DNA from: Conchocele bisecta | Lineage: Eukaryota; Mollusca; Bivalvia; Lucinida; Thyasiridae | Length of the DNA stretch: 64,000 nt | Direction: 5' to 3' | NCBI GenBank assembly: GCA_029237695.1 | Contig: CM055272.1 | Coordinates: forward strand, 35,102,791-35,166,790 | Shown here: positions 36,520 through 47,995 of the stretch, in pieces | How positions within the stretch are numbered: the stretch's first letter is position 1 | How the letters are laid out: each line of letters begins with the position of its first letter | Program-made: the position numbers and the translations under genes | Notes under the pieces: generated by a model | Database searches by the model: none | The model's input: only the letters and a program-made list of their open reading frames with translations | What the model was told of the DNA's origin: nothing

Positions 36520-36673
36520 AATATTCCGGAGGGCATACCGCTGGACCCACAAAGCAGTCTCCCCAGCTCCGCTTGGTCGACGAACAAACGGTGCTAGTTC
36601 GAAAATATAGTAAACTATTTCAATTAAGTCCCAACCATCCCCCCTAACCTGAAATCCTGGATCCGCCCCTGTT
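36520..36673. repeat. dispersed repeat shared with 59519-59665
   Basis: Both copies share ATTCCGGAGGGCATAC, CAGTCTCCCCAG, GACGAACAAACGGTGCTAGT and CTGAAATCCTGGA, and end CCGCCCCTG after a C-rich run. No coding capacity is recognised. Confidence 0.75.
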
Positions 36674-37344
36674 TAGGGGGAGATACCATACAATGACACG
36701 CGTGGTGTTAACCGGAAGGTTGCGAGTTGGTACCTCCCAACTGCCAGAAATGTTTTTTTTAATAATAATATTCATTAAAGAGGAAGGTGCGGTAAGGCCC
36801 TGAAATCGCATCCGGTTTTGCCAAAATTTCATTTTCTCAAACATATATAAATTTTATTCGTTTTGTTAAATACAACATCTCATCTCTTTAAAAAATATAA
36901 TTTTGATCAGTTTACATCATGCGATGACGTCATGACAGCGCGTGGCGTGACGTCATGAAACAGGAAATTTGCCTTTTCTTGACATTTTCTTCCTTACGTT
37001 CATGAATTTAATACCCAGACCAACCGTGTACAAAGTTAATATTTTCAATTTAAATTACCTCTGAAGTCATAAACCTACTGTAGAAATTAAAACTTGTTAC
37101 ACGCGTGGGCTGGTAGCTAACTTTTGATTTGAAAAAATAAAAATTGGCCCTATTTTCCCTACCCAACCCACTTGCCAACCACAGCTGTCTGGTTATTTTG
37201 ATAGCGGCGTTTATTCCGATGTAAGATATCTATATATATATTTCTATACAACAACATACCTTGTGTATTCACTGAAAAAGTTTATTTCATGCATTGATAG
37301 CCAAATATAAGTAATACAAATTGAAACAGTTGAGCCTTCAAAGT
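36674..37344. other. no gene seen
   Basis: AT-rich sequence with no gene recognised; a short GATGACGTCATGA palindrome lies at about 36922. Confidence 0.45.
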
Positions 37345-39845
37345 TTGTTTATAAAGGGAAGTATTAAACTATCATCAACTGAATGTGTTTAATGATATAA
37401 ATTATCGCAATCAAATTCAACCCATGCTAGGTTAACTTACACCAATACATGTATTTGTAGACTAACACTGGCTAGTGTTATGTAGTTCCAAGTCATTTAA
37501 TCTATGTTAATGTATTGATGCATTTACAAGTGCGTGACAATGGTTGGTTATTGGAAAGGGATATACTGTACTAGCTATCGGATATTTAAAGGGACTGCGT
37601 CTCATATGATCAGGGCGATAACTACACTGTGATTGGCCTCATTTATCTTTAGGATTTCAGCTTCAAATATTGGCCTATATTCTAGATAGGCTATAATACT
37701 GACACAAAGTGTAGCTTTAAATAGATACTGTTTTTACAGTTTACCCATGAATTATATCGGTATACACCTTAATACATATGGTCTTAATGTTTTGCCATTT
37801 TATATTTGCATATGAATTGATATCATAAAAACTGAGTTTGTTTGAAGAATTTACCCCTGTGCCAAGTCTTCAAGCACTACGATGAATGAACAACAACCAA
37901 TGTATCGAGGTATTTGTTCTGAGTTATGTCCCGACGGTTTTGTCTGTTGTTTTTTCTCCGGGCCCTCCCGTTTTCCACCCCATTAAAAACAAGCTACAGA
38001 CTTAATAGCAGATTCAGGTCAGATACAGCTGCGAGTTTTGTCTGGTGATAATTATCATACTATTAGTATTGTTTGCGTTAATAACCATTTTGTTTTGGTC
38101 ACACCAATTCTCAATAGCACTAGGTCTTAGATCTGCTTGTAGATTAGTATGGATGATAACTGGATCGCTACCTGATGTATGAATTGTTGTGTCATCGGTA
38201 TCAGTTGTTAATTAATAAAGGCAAATCATTTATAAATAAAAGAAATACAGTATTTTGGTCCAATAATTAATCCTTGAGGAACACCAGCTATGACATAAGC
38301 GAAATCGGAAGAGATACCACCGTTTTGCTTACGGTCAGTTAAATACGATGAAAACCAGTCAAGTGATGTAATTTTGAATTTACAGATTTTCAATTTTTGC
38401 AGTAATACAGTGTGATCTACAAGGTCAAAAGCTTTCTTAAGGACCCATTCTATACCTGATCATCGTTTGATTCAAAGATAATTACTTCGTAAATGTGATG
38501 GAATATATGTATAACATATATGTGAACACTGCCTCGTTACTGTATCCTATAGGGCACATGAAATGGTGAACTCGGCATATTGTGTGTTCAAGCCATCAGC
38601 CACTTTCACCTCTTCTGGCGTTTGACACAAAGCGTAAAAGAGAACGGACTCCTATCAATTATATTACACCAAACTGTAAAATATGTCAGTTTTCTGGACA
38701 GGTTTGTGCCTGTGTTTTTAACAACATGAACCACCATTATAAATAGCCCCACACACATAATTTCGCACAGTGTATCACATTTACCTGGCAAACCACACAA
38801 CAAGTACAGTATATACCCACTACCGTACCCTGCTATTATCTATCAAATCCAGTGACATGTAAGCAGTTACCTGCGTGTATTTTCCCTGGTATCTACTCAC
38901 CTACTATGCGAGTAAATATGGCATTACCTATGGATTGGATAACGTGTACACTAACAATAGGCTGTGCATCAGATTGACATGTTTACACATCAACATTTAT
39001 TTTGAGATTGATGGGAGAAATGCTCAGGTATCTCGTCTTTTGTATAGTTTGCTGGCATAATATGTATAGCATGCCGTAGTCATATCTGTCTATGATGTAT
39101 TGCACCAAATTGATTTTGGTTTACTGTCATATTATTTGCTGTACATGTATGTGTCAAACGCACGAAGTGGTGAAATTGTACGATGGCTTGTACATACAAA
39201 GAAGGCGGAGATGGCAGCTCAATGTACGTACCATATAGTATACAGTAACAAGACAATATTTACATAGGCTATATTCATATATCACATCACGTCATATGAA
39301 GCAATTATCATTGAAGCCAAGTGTATCTATCTATGACCTACTACCTTAAAGGTACATGCCCACTCAGTAGGCACAAAATGTTCTTTATAGGAATTAAATA
39401 AGTGTATAATTGGGTCACTATTCAACCAGTTCTAAATATTACGAGTGCACGCTATTCATATGCAAATGGATAATATTCTTTAATTATGTATATTAATTAA
39501 ATGCGCCACCTGAAAACAATATATTTTCGACATATTATAAAGTATGATCATTGCACATCAAAAAATAAAATACAGAGAATAAATAGTAAGAGATTTTCGA
39601 AATCTAGATTGGGTTGCATGTAGCAGTTTGTACTTGTTTACACACTCCTTAGGTGTTTGTTAACATGCTTTTCAAATAGTCATGGTCGTGAACATAACCT
39701 ATGAAAAATAACACAGAAGTGTAGTGTGTCTTATTTTCATGTTAATTTCAACTAAAAATAGTTTCTTCCATTAATATTCGATCAGATGTTTTTCTATCCG
39801 TATCCGGATTCAGATCCTGTAATGACATACGATATTATTCAAACA
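37345..39845 (-). repeat. arm 2 of the ~2.5 kb inverted duplication
   Basis: Reverse complement of 21848-24500. It contains an RT remnant at about 37990-38436 and 39625-39715 (minus strand; KAFDLVDHTVLLQKL, SYLTDRKQ, AGVPQGLIIGP, TDDTTIH, IENWCDQNKMVINAN, and upstream KYKLLHATQSRFRKS), a family A MITE at 38441-39345 between TTAA sites (38437-38440, 39346-39349) and a partial family B MITE at 39350-39555. This arm keeps the RT better than arm 1, with the DD motif still present. Confidence 0.8.
38441..39345. mobile_element. TTAA-flanked family A MITE inside arm 2
   Basis: About 905 bp between TTAA sites, reading GGACCCATTC at one end and CCTACTACC at the other. It is the inverted counterpart of 22404-23345 and interrupts the same RT codons. 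Confidence 0.75.
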
Positions 39846-40150
39846 AAAACGGATATGGAAATGTGTATTAATTTTTTCTCGCCAACCAGGTGACCTGAGA
39901 CGATGATATCCGTAGTCACGCGCGGGCTGAATGGTGATGACATTGAACATTAGTTTAATAATAATTTGTAAACGATCCATTGAACTGGTATTAGCATCCA
40001 ATTCTTGGGTTACACTAATCCTTGGGTTAAAACAAAATTTTGACGTTTTGTTGACATGGCGAGCACGTTGGACATATCAAAAGTCGCATAAATTGTGTAT
40101 TATTCTCGGACAGACAAATATTTTGAGATTCGCAAATATGTTCTATATAG
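39838..40150. repeat. uninterrupted copy of the repeat hit by the 728-5278 element
   Basis: In inverted orientation, it joins sequence matching 5279-5345 directly to sequence matching 475-727, with GTAGTCACGCGCGGGCTG at the junction. It approximates the empty site for the 4.55 kb element. Confidence 0.65.
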
Positions 40151-40189
40151 GGGCGAGAAAAAGGTTCAGTACGTCCTTCCATCCGTACG

Positions 40190-40610
40190 TCCGTACGTCT
40201 GTCCGTGTAAATTTACGTCAAAATGTGTATAAGAGTTATTCCAACATGTAATATCGTCAATATTACGATAAAGCATTGCTTCAATACTTGGACAATTGAA
40301 TCACCTGAACATTTGTCACACACCCGCGCCACCATTAACACGACTTTCACATTTGTCACCTTCCAACTGTCACTGAAACACTTAGCCATTGTGTTACGTC
40401 GAAAAGTTTGTACGAGTTTCGCCAACATGTAATATCTTCAATATTACATGAAGGATTGCTTTAATATTTTGACAGTTCATTAACCTGAATATGTGTGATG
40501 CAATCACATCACCAATGACATTACATTTTGTGACCTTCAAAATGGTGCTGAAACAATTAGCCATTTTCTTACGTCAAAAAGTGTGTAGGGCTTTCTCAAA
40601 TGACTTTGAA
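40190..40610. repeat. ~180-bp tandem duplication
   Basis: ACGTC(A/G)AAA(A/T)(G)TGTGTA-like starts recur at about 40214, 40395 and 40571, with the shared blocks CCAACATGTAATATC and TTAGCCATT in each unit. Two diverged units and part of a third are present, preceded by short CCGTACGTC repeats. Confidence 0.75.
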
Positions 40611-40689
40611 ATTTTTTCAAATTAAAAAAAAAATATTTTGACACACAATTTCTAGTTAGAGTCCAGTATGCCATGGGGGCATATCAATG

Positions 40690-40776
40690 TTTTACAAACA
40701 TAATTTCTAGTTGTGTATAAGAAACATAATTTAATTTCTAGTTGTGTATAAGAAACATAATTTCTAGTTGTGTATA
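40690..40776. repeat. ~25-bp minisatellite
   Basis: AATTTCTAGTTGTGTATAAG with AAACAT spacers is repeated three to four times. Confidence 0.8.
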
Positions 40777-41079
40777 CATTGAGGTTCCAAATAAATCAAT
40801 TTAGTTATTATTATTTCCAGATTTCGAATTTGCACCATTAGTGGAGAATCAATATGTGGATTCGAATCCCAATGCAACGTACAATTTTTATTTCCGAAAA
40901 ATATCTCATTTTCCAAACACAACATTGCCGTATGTATCTTTAACGGTGTGATAGAATAGCACTGAAACAAATATGATTGCGACATATGTCATTCGAAAAT
41001 AAGCTTTACTTGAAGTTGAACTGGTTTACTCGATTAACCCGAGTTAATTCGAAAGTTTCAACAAAGCCATGTAGACACA

Positions 41080-41140
41080 GGTGAGCCAATTCATAACGAG
41101 CCGTGTCATCAGAATCTGCTCTATTTGTAAGTATATTTAG
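41080..41140. repeat. ATGAGCC/GAGCC hairpin repeat
   Basis: GTGAGCCAATTCATAACGAG, then CCGTGTCATCAGAATCTG and a TTTGTAAGTA tail. Better copies are at 53035-53110, 58317-58380 and 62017-62080 (GAGCCGGCTCGTAACGAGCC), and an inverted copy is at about 41755-41830. A G-rich tract follows at 41190-41215. Confidence 0.6.
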
Positions 41141-41329
41141 ATTTTATAATACTGAAATACTCGTAATTTACATTCCGTGTGTGGGTGGAGGGGGGGGGGG
41201 GTGGGGGTGGGGGCATGACCCCTCCCTCCTCGTGCTTGGCTTCCTGGTTATGGCCCTGATGATGTGTCAGGAACTTTATATCTTTTTTTCGCCTTCCATA
41301 ATGCAAATTTTCTATTTATAATATCACAA

Positions 41330-42759
41330 TGCACATTATTGTATTCGATCAAAATCCGAGGACTTTGTATTTTATTTTACTTGATATGTATACTATAATA
41401 GACTATGATAAACAGGGGAGATACTTCATAAATTAAATGAGTTAAACGCCAGTAATCACACGTTGTGCATGTGTGGATGGTCAATCCATCCACCCGTCTG
41501 TGCATGTCCATGACCAACTGCACAGTTAATCGACCAAGAATTTGACATTCCGAAGATTCCTGTGGATAGGATATTAGATTTCTAAATGTTTGTCCATACT
41601 GCTATTTTTTGATTGACAATGCTGCTACAACCTATGACGATTAGCACTTTCACCTCTAAGTAACTGAAATGAACTGTTTCATGTTAAGTTTGAGACTTTC
41701 ATTATGCAGAAAAGGGGGATTTTGCAAAAAAAAAATGAAAATATGCTCAAGTGGTGCATATCTTGAATGAGACGGCTCATTACGAATCGGTTCATCAGGA
41801 TAGATACACTGTTTGCAAGGCCATAACCAGAGGTGAATATCAGACGAGGCGAACCAAGTCCCAATATGGGGGTCAGGGAACATTCTTCCCGCCACCTCCC
41901 CGGGGATTTGTTTAATTACTAGCAACAACAAAAAATCGGCAAAATAAATGATAAGGCGACTTCCTCGTCTGCCTCAATCCTGGTTACGGTACTGAGAGGT
42001 CTCTAGTGTTGAAAGGGGTAAACACAGATTTGAGTCGAGAACTTGACTATCTTCTTTACTGAGCAAAGGACGACAATAATTAATTCCTGTATAAATGTTT
42101 AATTCTCCGCTGTGGGGCGGTTGGGGATGGGGTGTACACAACAAATTAGATCAAAATCAAAATGTGTTGAGGTAAGAATTCGATAGTCAAATAATTATTT
42201 GTCACGTAATGTTATATTTTCATCGGTTGTACAGGCAAATTCTACTTTCAACAGCCCCATACATGGGAATTAGACACGAATTTATTTATGAGAGACATGG
42301 ATTAAATAGCTTTGATTTACATAATTAGTAATTACCTAGTGTGAAGGACACATTGCTAGGTGCATACGTATGTAGGATGTGTGTGCGTCTCAAGTCATAC
42401 AACAAGTACAACACATATATATATGTGTGGCAATCTGGCCACACTACAAGAACAGTATTGATCATTTGTCTAATTATGTATAAATTCATTTTTTACTGAC
42501 AATTATATTGTAGTGTGAAATTATACGCAGAATTTTAGATACAGATGTTACTTCCTTGAATATAATAAGAAACGCGTGTTTGGTGCTTACACATGCGAAA
42601 ATAATTAGAGGTGGAACAGTGTCACTAATATGATATAATTCGTAGTTATTGTATACATATACAGGGACGGATCTAGAGGGCGGGGGGTCCGGGGTTGCAA
42701 CCCACTTCCCCCGTTCAGCCACGTACTTTACATAGATCTAAACTACTTTGAATAAGTCA
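41330..42759. other. no gene seen
   Basis: AT-rich. It includes a GACGGATCTAGAGGGCGGGG fragment at about 42665 that resembles the tail of the CCTGGATCCGCCCCTG-type repeats, plus the inverted hairpin repeat near 41.8 kb. No gene is recognised. Confidence 0.45.
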
Positions 42760-43090
42760 CAAGGTGTATCATCACGTTGTACTAACAACAACAACAAGTA
42801 CCGATTCAAAGTACGTATTATTTGATAGTGTCCTTATTACGTAACGGATTTTGGATGAAATATGGTGCATCAAACGTGTCTTGTTAAGCTGCATTTGGAA
42901 ATCTATTATTCGCAAAAACGATATAAGTCTGTGCCAAACTCCATAGACCACCAAATGCAGCTCGTGAAGACCCGTTTGCTGCGCCATATTTCATCAAAAT
43001 CCGTTGCAGATTAAAGAAACTATCAAATAATACTTACTTTGGAGTCGAGGCGACGTTGTTGTTGTTGTAACCACGTGATCATGTACCTTG
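42760..43090. mobile_element. MITE family C, complete copy (331 bp)
   Basis: Ends are CAAGGTGTATCATCACGTTG and the complement of CAAGGTACATGATCACGTGG, followed inward by (AAC)n and TTCAAAGTACGTATTATTTG-type blocks on both arms. The centre has TCGCAAAAACGATATAAG. Non-coding. Relatives are at 52632-52995 and 62640-62973. Confidence 0.8.
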
Positions 43091-43358
43091 AGTCATATGG
43101 TGTCCATTGAGTCATATGGTGTCCATAGTTTACCACCAGTTTGAGTCCGAATTTAAATGCCGTAAGACACAGGAAAGTGCATTTCCGGACATCTAGAATT
43201 CAAAAAATGTCCAGTGTGTTGGAGGTAGCTCGAAGATAGGACAACCCCCCCCCCTTCCCCAAATGCTGGATGCGCCCCTGATACATGTATCCGACAACAC
43301 AAAATAATCTAGGACAAATTGGGAAGGATTAACGTTTGAAATAAAATAAACGTAACAT

Positions 43359-43367
43359 ATATAATAT
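43359..43367. repeat. left target-site duplication ATATAATAT
   Basis: Nine bases identical to 51419-51427, immediately outside the terminal repeat structure. The length is that expected for Mutator-like elements. Confidence 0.7.
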
Positions 43368-43400
43368 GGCTGGGTCTGCTGACAATTAATTGAATTATTT

Positions 43401-43570
43401 GTCAGCAGCGAAAAAACGACGAAATCGCTGGTGACAATTAATTGTCAGCAGCGAAAAAACGACGAAATCGCTGGTGACAATTGATTGTCAGCAGCAAACA
43501 ATCGGCGAAATCGCTGGTGACAATTGATTGTCAGCAGCGACAAATCGGCGAAATCGCTGGTGACAGTTGG
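43401..43570 (+). repeat. left TIR: four 43-bp tandem units
   Basis: GTCAGCAGCG begins at 43401, 43444, 43487 (GTCAGCAGCA) and 43530, an exact 43-base period. Each unit has GTCAGCAGCG, a (AAAAAACGACG)AAATCGCTGG core and GACAATT(A/G)ATT. Confidence 0.9.
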
Positions 43571-44438
43571 TGCATGTACGGGTGGGCATTGACTCGCTTT
43601 CCTACCCTATTAACATACTACTATTGGCAGTCATATTCTTACAATTTCTGCATTTCAACGGAAGAATATTTTTGCGATTCGTCCGCATGCTGTACTGTGT
43701 ACGATGTTTTGAAAAACTGTACCAGAAAAGCTAGAAAAGTAGGCTGACCCCCAACAAATTTGCAACACAAGGTTTTGTGACTGTTTGAGTACAGTTATAA
43801 ATGTAGAATAACATATCCAAAGTTTTTGGAAATATTCCTGCCAAAACATAAGTATAGACACCAAAATAATGTTCCTATCACAATCCAATACAAAGTTCTA
43901 GCCCTTGACCTACATTCATGGCGGCCATCTTGTATTTATGCAAATTAGGCACTTTCCCCAGGGGTGATTTTTGGGGAATTTTTTTCTGGGTAACAGCACA
44001 CCTATATGAACTTATCTGAGCCCAAACTTGCTTATTATTGAAATGTCTGGGTCTTCGTCAATTTCTACTGTACTATCAATAAAGTTGAAACAAGAAATAC
44101 AATTTTATTATTTCATAAAAATCTATTTCGTCTGCATTTCAAATACCATTACTCCGCCAATATAACTATATACATGTACGTATACTGTATGATGAATTCT
44201 CCACACAACAGAGGCGATATAAATTACAATTAATTATCTCACAAACATGACGTAATAATATGTTCAGTTCTCAACGGAACACGATGTACAGGTAAATATG
44301 AATGATGTGTCGCCTCGTATTTTCTGTCTTTGGTTGCTTTCGACACAATCAGTGTGGAACCATGCTAAACAATTGGCGCATTTAACCATGTCACTGTTGT
44401 ATAAACATCTACAGTCACAAAATATATCAATTATTTAT

Positions 44439-44963
44439 TTACACACTGTCCAAAGGCGAAATTCGTAAACGATGTTTCCGCATGTCCAGCTGATCGAATT
44501 TCATTCTGCACGGATCATTCCCAAGACAGATGGCAACCGCGTAGGCTATTGAATAAAGTCCACAGTCAGACATACCTATTTGTTTTGGAACAGGCATGTA
44601 ATTAATTTTGAGTGAATCTCCGGAATATTTCAAAATTGTACAAATCTGTAATTGTGATTCCATATCTAAAGAACTATAGTAGCTGTCGTAGAAATTAATC
44701 TCTCCAAGTTTGCATCCTACAGTCGAAACGGCGAACCAGTGTCCTTCATTAATACATCCACGAAATAAAATCTGCACCATATCTGTACTCATTTGTTTGA
44801 AGTGTCTCATATTTTCCCTGTAACAAGGTGGCTGAAATCCATTTGTGTTGATAAACTGTTGTTTTAACATATTTTGAGCGCCTTCAATGATGTCGTCTGT
44901 CAACATGTGCCCATTCACGATATCAGACTTGTTCTTACGCGTTAATTCAAATTTGGTGAGTCG
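44439..44963 (-). CDS. Ulp1/C48-type SUMO-protease domain
   Basis: An open segment of 175 codons that ends the composite gene. Ulp1 blocks in order: LTDDIIEGAQNML helix, GHWFAVST (catalytic His), EINFYDSYYSS (Asp), then PKQIGMSDCGLYSIAYAVAI with the oxyanion Gln and the catalytic Cys six residues later, and a MRKHRLR tail. All four catalytic positions are present. Ulp1 enzymes cleave SUMO-like modifiers. Mutator-like elements carrying Ulp1 domains are known in plants (Kaonashi type, from memory). It could be the C-terminal domain of the transposase polypeptide or a separate downstream frame; the coding-like linker at 44964-45372 favours fusion. Confidence 0.85.
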   Translation of the reverse strand, partial: RLTKFELTRKNKSDIVNGHMLTDDIIEGAQNMLKQQFINTNGFQPPCYRENMRHFKQMSTDMVQILFRGCINEGHWFAVSTVGCKLGEINFYDSYYSSLDMESQLQICTILKYSGDSLKINYMPVPKQIGMSDCGLYSIAYAVAICLGNDPCRMKFDQLDMRKHRLRISPLDSV

Positions 44964-45371
44964 TCATTACTTACTAACTGCTTCCTGTTGTTTTGGTTGC
45001 TTATTGTCAGAGGTTTCTATGCCAGTTTCTGGTGATTTGCGTTTTTTTTTCATTATTTGGCGTTGTTTCGATTTACCAGAAAATTCCCAAAAAGGTTTAT
45101 TGGACCCTTTGGTCTACCTCGTCGCGATTTAACGGGTATCAACACTATTCTGTTTCGCATTTCTTCAAATGTCGGAGTTGGAACCACCTCAGTATCGATG
45201 GTAGTGGTTTCAGTTTTAATTTAATTTGCATGTGTCTCTCCATCGCGCGGCAGGTTTCTCACATCCTCCGAATCATCACTGACAATTATTTCAGTTTTAA
45301 TTCCATCGTAATGTACTATTTCATCACTGTTGTCAGGTGTTTTGTTTGTATGGTGTTCTATCGTGACACTA
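44964..45371 (-). pseudogene. broken linker between transposase and Ulp1
   Basis: Three pieces in changing frames read as a charged linker: NSDEIVHYDG and VSDDSEDVRNL, then TAA (45221-45223), EVVPTPTFEEMRNRIV and KSRRGRPKGP (AT-hook-like), a shift in a T-run near 45093, and KKKRKSPETGIETSDNKQP before TGA. The basic and acidic composition argues for former coding function, not an intron. Confidence 0.65.
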
Positions 45372-47003
45372 TTATCGAGATTTGGAGTCTCTATTTTGGA
45401 ATTCTATTTTTTCAAACAGTTCCTTTTCACCACAGGTTGACAGAAATGATGCTACATCCCTGCAAGTAGTGTACGCAAAGTTAAATTTTTCAACCGGTGA
45501 CATGTTGCCCATTTTCTTTGGTTTTGATTGTTTGAATTTGATATTCTTTGGGAGTGTATCAGAAAGAACAGGCGTTTGGTCACTGTCCTTTTTCCACCTG
45601 TCCGGAATTAGACTTGATTCGAATATTGGTAAATGGTGGAACTTTCTGCATACGAAAATGTGACGACAGGGTAATAAGAAATTGCAGTACGTAATACATG
45701 TGCACTTTGCAAAGTCAGATGATACAGTGTTACTGACAGATCCAACACAAACAGTAAAGTCATTATCATTTTTTGTCACCTCATATTCATGTGTTTTCAT
45801 TAGATTTACTTCTTCGTTGAGAATGCTGAATCCCTTACCGTTGCACAGCAGTGAATACTGAACAGCATCTTTGTCCTGGTGATGTACATTTTTTTTTATC
45901 TTCAGGTTCAGATATTGGTTGTATGCAGTTTTAGCAAAAGTGTCTTCAATGAAACGCTGTAAATGTTCTATTGATTCTGGTAGGTCCATGTGTTTTGATA
46001 CATAATGCTTAATCTTTTCATTGTGGCACTCCAACTTGTTGTTAGTGTTGTTATCGTGTGTTTGCAAGCTTTTCCGAAAACGCATCACCCACAGTGCTTG
46101 ACAGTTGTCCCAGTTTCTGTTGAAATATTGAACAAATGTTTCGTCACACTGTGTAAGTTCATCATATGTGTTGTCGTATTCCTCCTGGCTATTGGCATTT
46201 ATTATCCGTTTCACGAGATCAGCGAGGTGAATTTTATCATCGCGTTTAATGTCTAAATCGCTAATCACTTTCTTCAAATATTTACTCACGTGAAACTTAA
46301 ACAATAGAATATTTGCGTGTGGAAATTTTGATCTTATAGATCCAAGTTCGTTCATGTCCTTGTCCACCATGACAATTATTATAGGAGTGGTATCGTTGTG
46401 TTGACAAAAGTAATCCAGTGTTTTGTCAAGATTATCTTTCGTTTCAGACCGTTGGTAACAATATGCAACTGGTATACCCCTACCCTCGTTATCCTCTGTC
46501 ATAATAGTGACTAATGAATATCCCTCTATGTTGGTGTTATATTTGGCGTCCATGAACACTATTTCTGGATATGATTTAAACATGTCTCTCATTTCAGCGG
46601 TTTGTATGAATACTAGTTGAACATGGTCATTTGCATCTACATCTATTATTGTTGTGGCGTCTTCGTGTATCGTTATTTCCTTTAAAACGTCTGTCAGTAT
46701 TTGGCCCTGACTACGACCAGCTTCTTTATCGCGTACAGCATCGTTTTTTATATTATTTATATCTTTTGTTTGGACGGCTTTTCCTGTCTTTTCGCGAATG
46801 AACGACTTAATATTTTTCACACACACTTGTAAATCTAAGAGTGGTTTAACATGCTCCTTTTCAGTGGTCGCTAGCTTCCGGTTTGACACGTAATGTTTAA
46901 ACTCTCCCTTTGACGTGGAATGATTATGTTCGCTTACAAGTTTTGAAATTTTATATTTCATTGTTGATCTGTCCCACTTTAGTCGTACAACTACAGGACA
47001 CAA
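45372..47003 (-). CDS. MULE transposase core with SWIM zinc finger (543-codon open segment)
   Basis: Cuts transposon ends by DDE chemistry. Counting from the first codon of this uninterrupted segment: end of the FAR1-like region with EHNH (25-28); helical region; MULE core with Asp152 (IVFMDAKYNTN), Asp214 (IIIVMVDKDMNE) and Glu325 (NNKLECHNEKIK); and a SWIM finger CTC...PCRHIF (Cys434, Cys436, Cys446, His448). Upstream, 47004-47087 continues in the same frame (FSCKHAVKPRIRGDGKRP), separated from 47091-47327 only by one TAA codon. The order resembles animal ZSWIM and plant FAR1/FHY3 proteins, both derived from MULEs. Catalytic residues are intact although the full gene is broken. Confidence 0.9.
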   Translation of the reverse strand: MCPVVVRLKWDRSTMKYKISKLVSEHNHSTSKGEFKHYVSNRKLATTEKEHVKPLLDLQVCVKNIKSFIREKTGKAVQTKDINNIKNDAVRDKEAGRSQGQILTDVLKEITIHEDATTIIDVDANDHVQLVFIQTAEMRDMFKSYPEIVFMDAKYNTNIEGYSLVTIMTEDNEGRGIPVAYCYQRSETKDNLDKTLDYFCQHNDTTPIIIVMVDKDMNELGSIRSKFPHANILLFKFHVSKYLKKVISDLDIKRDDKIHLADLVKRIINANSQEEYDNTYDELTQCDETFVQYFNRNWDNCQALWVMRFRKSLQTHDNNTNNKLECHNEKIKHYVSKHMDLPESIEHLQRFIEDTFAKTAYNQYLNLKIKKNVHHQDKDAVQYSLLCNGKGFSILNEEVNLMKTHEYEVTKNDNDFTVCVGSVSNTVSSDFAKCTCITYCNFLLPCRHIFVCRKFHHLPIFESSLIPDRWKKDSDQTPVLSDTLPKNIKFKQSKPKKMGNMSPVEKFNFAYTTCRDVASFLSTCGEKELFEKIEFQNRDSKSR

Positions 47004-47090
47004 AAAAGCTAGATAACTTTGTACTGGGCGTTTTCCATCCCCACGAATGCGCGGTTTTACTGCATGTTTACAAGAAAAGACAATTAATTA

Positions 47091-47954
47091 AAAAGGAAAG
47101 TAGTCATTAGAACCTCCTTCTTTCGTACTGCAAGTTATTTTCATTGGGTGGTTATTCAGTTTGGTCCATACAGAGAACGATTCCTGGAATGAGTTATACG
47201 TTTTGAACTCTTGTGTTTCGTAAGTGTCACCAACGGCGTCGTCATTGTTATATTGGTTTAGCAATGCAATTAGTTCGTTCACTGAATAATTATTATCATT
47301 TATATCTCCAACGTGTTTCGGTTTCACAGGTGAAGAAGTTTCAATTTTCTCTTTGGATTCGTCGTTTTTTTAGCATCATTTATAATTGAGTCGGTTTCCT
47401 GCATTAGCGATTTGCTCGTATCATCTGAATTTGTGTTAACAGCACTGATACTCCAGTCAATTTGACGTTGTTCAGTGTTATTTAAAGTGCTTTCGTGTGT
47501 AGTTGTTGATATATCAATCCCGTTGGTTAGATCATTGTCCCATATTATCGTCGAGTTGTTTACTTTCTTCCGGTTAGATATCGATTTTGATTTTCCACCA
47601 CCATGCATTTGCTTTGCAAATGTTAGTTTCATTGGCCGGTTATTAACAGTTTCAAATGATGATGTTACTACGTCTGTATTACAATCAGCTTCAGAATCGG
47701 AGTTGTCCATATCAGCATCCACAGTCAATGGTGAAAACTTATTGTATTCTACAAATGTGGGAATGAGATAGCACTTCTGGTGTGTACGTTTGGGTTTCTT
47801 ATTCTCGTTAACTGATGTGGCAGATACATGTCTCTGTTTTAACTTTTCGCCACGTTTTACATTGCGCCCGATGAGTGTTTGACCGTTGTCTATGCGCATA
47901 TGAGGATTGGAGGTTGGAGACACACGAGTGACACACGGAACGTGTACGGAATGT

Positions 47955-47995
<41 letters not shown>

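Noticed and set aside
40840..40885. B-box-like GGATTCGAATCCCAATG as a second tRNA gene
   Set aside because: No matching A box, D arm or acceptor stem at the right spacing.
43655..43888. Short frames between the left TIR and the Ulp1 stop as extra transposon genes
   Set aside because: No motif or codon bias visible; the region behaves as 3' non-coding sequence.
45993..46256. Plus-strand frames opposite the transposase
   Set aside because: Antisense shadows of the MULE core.
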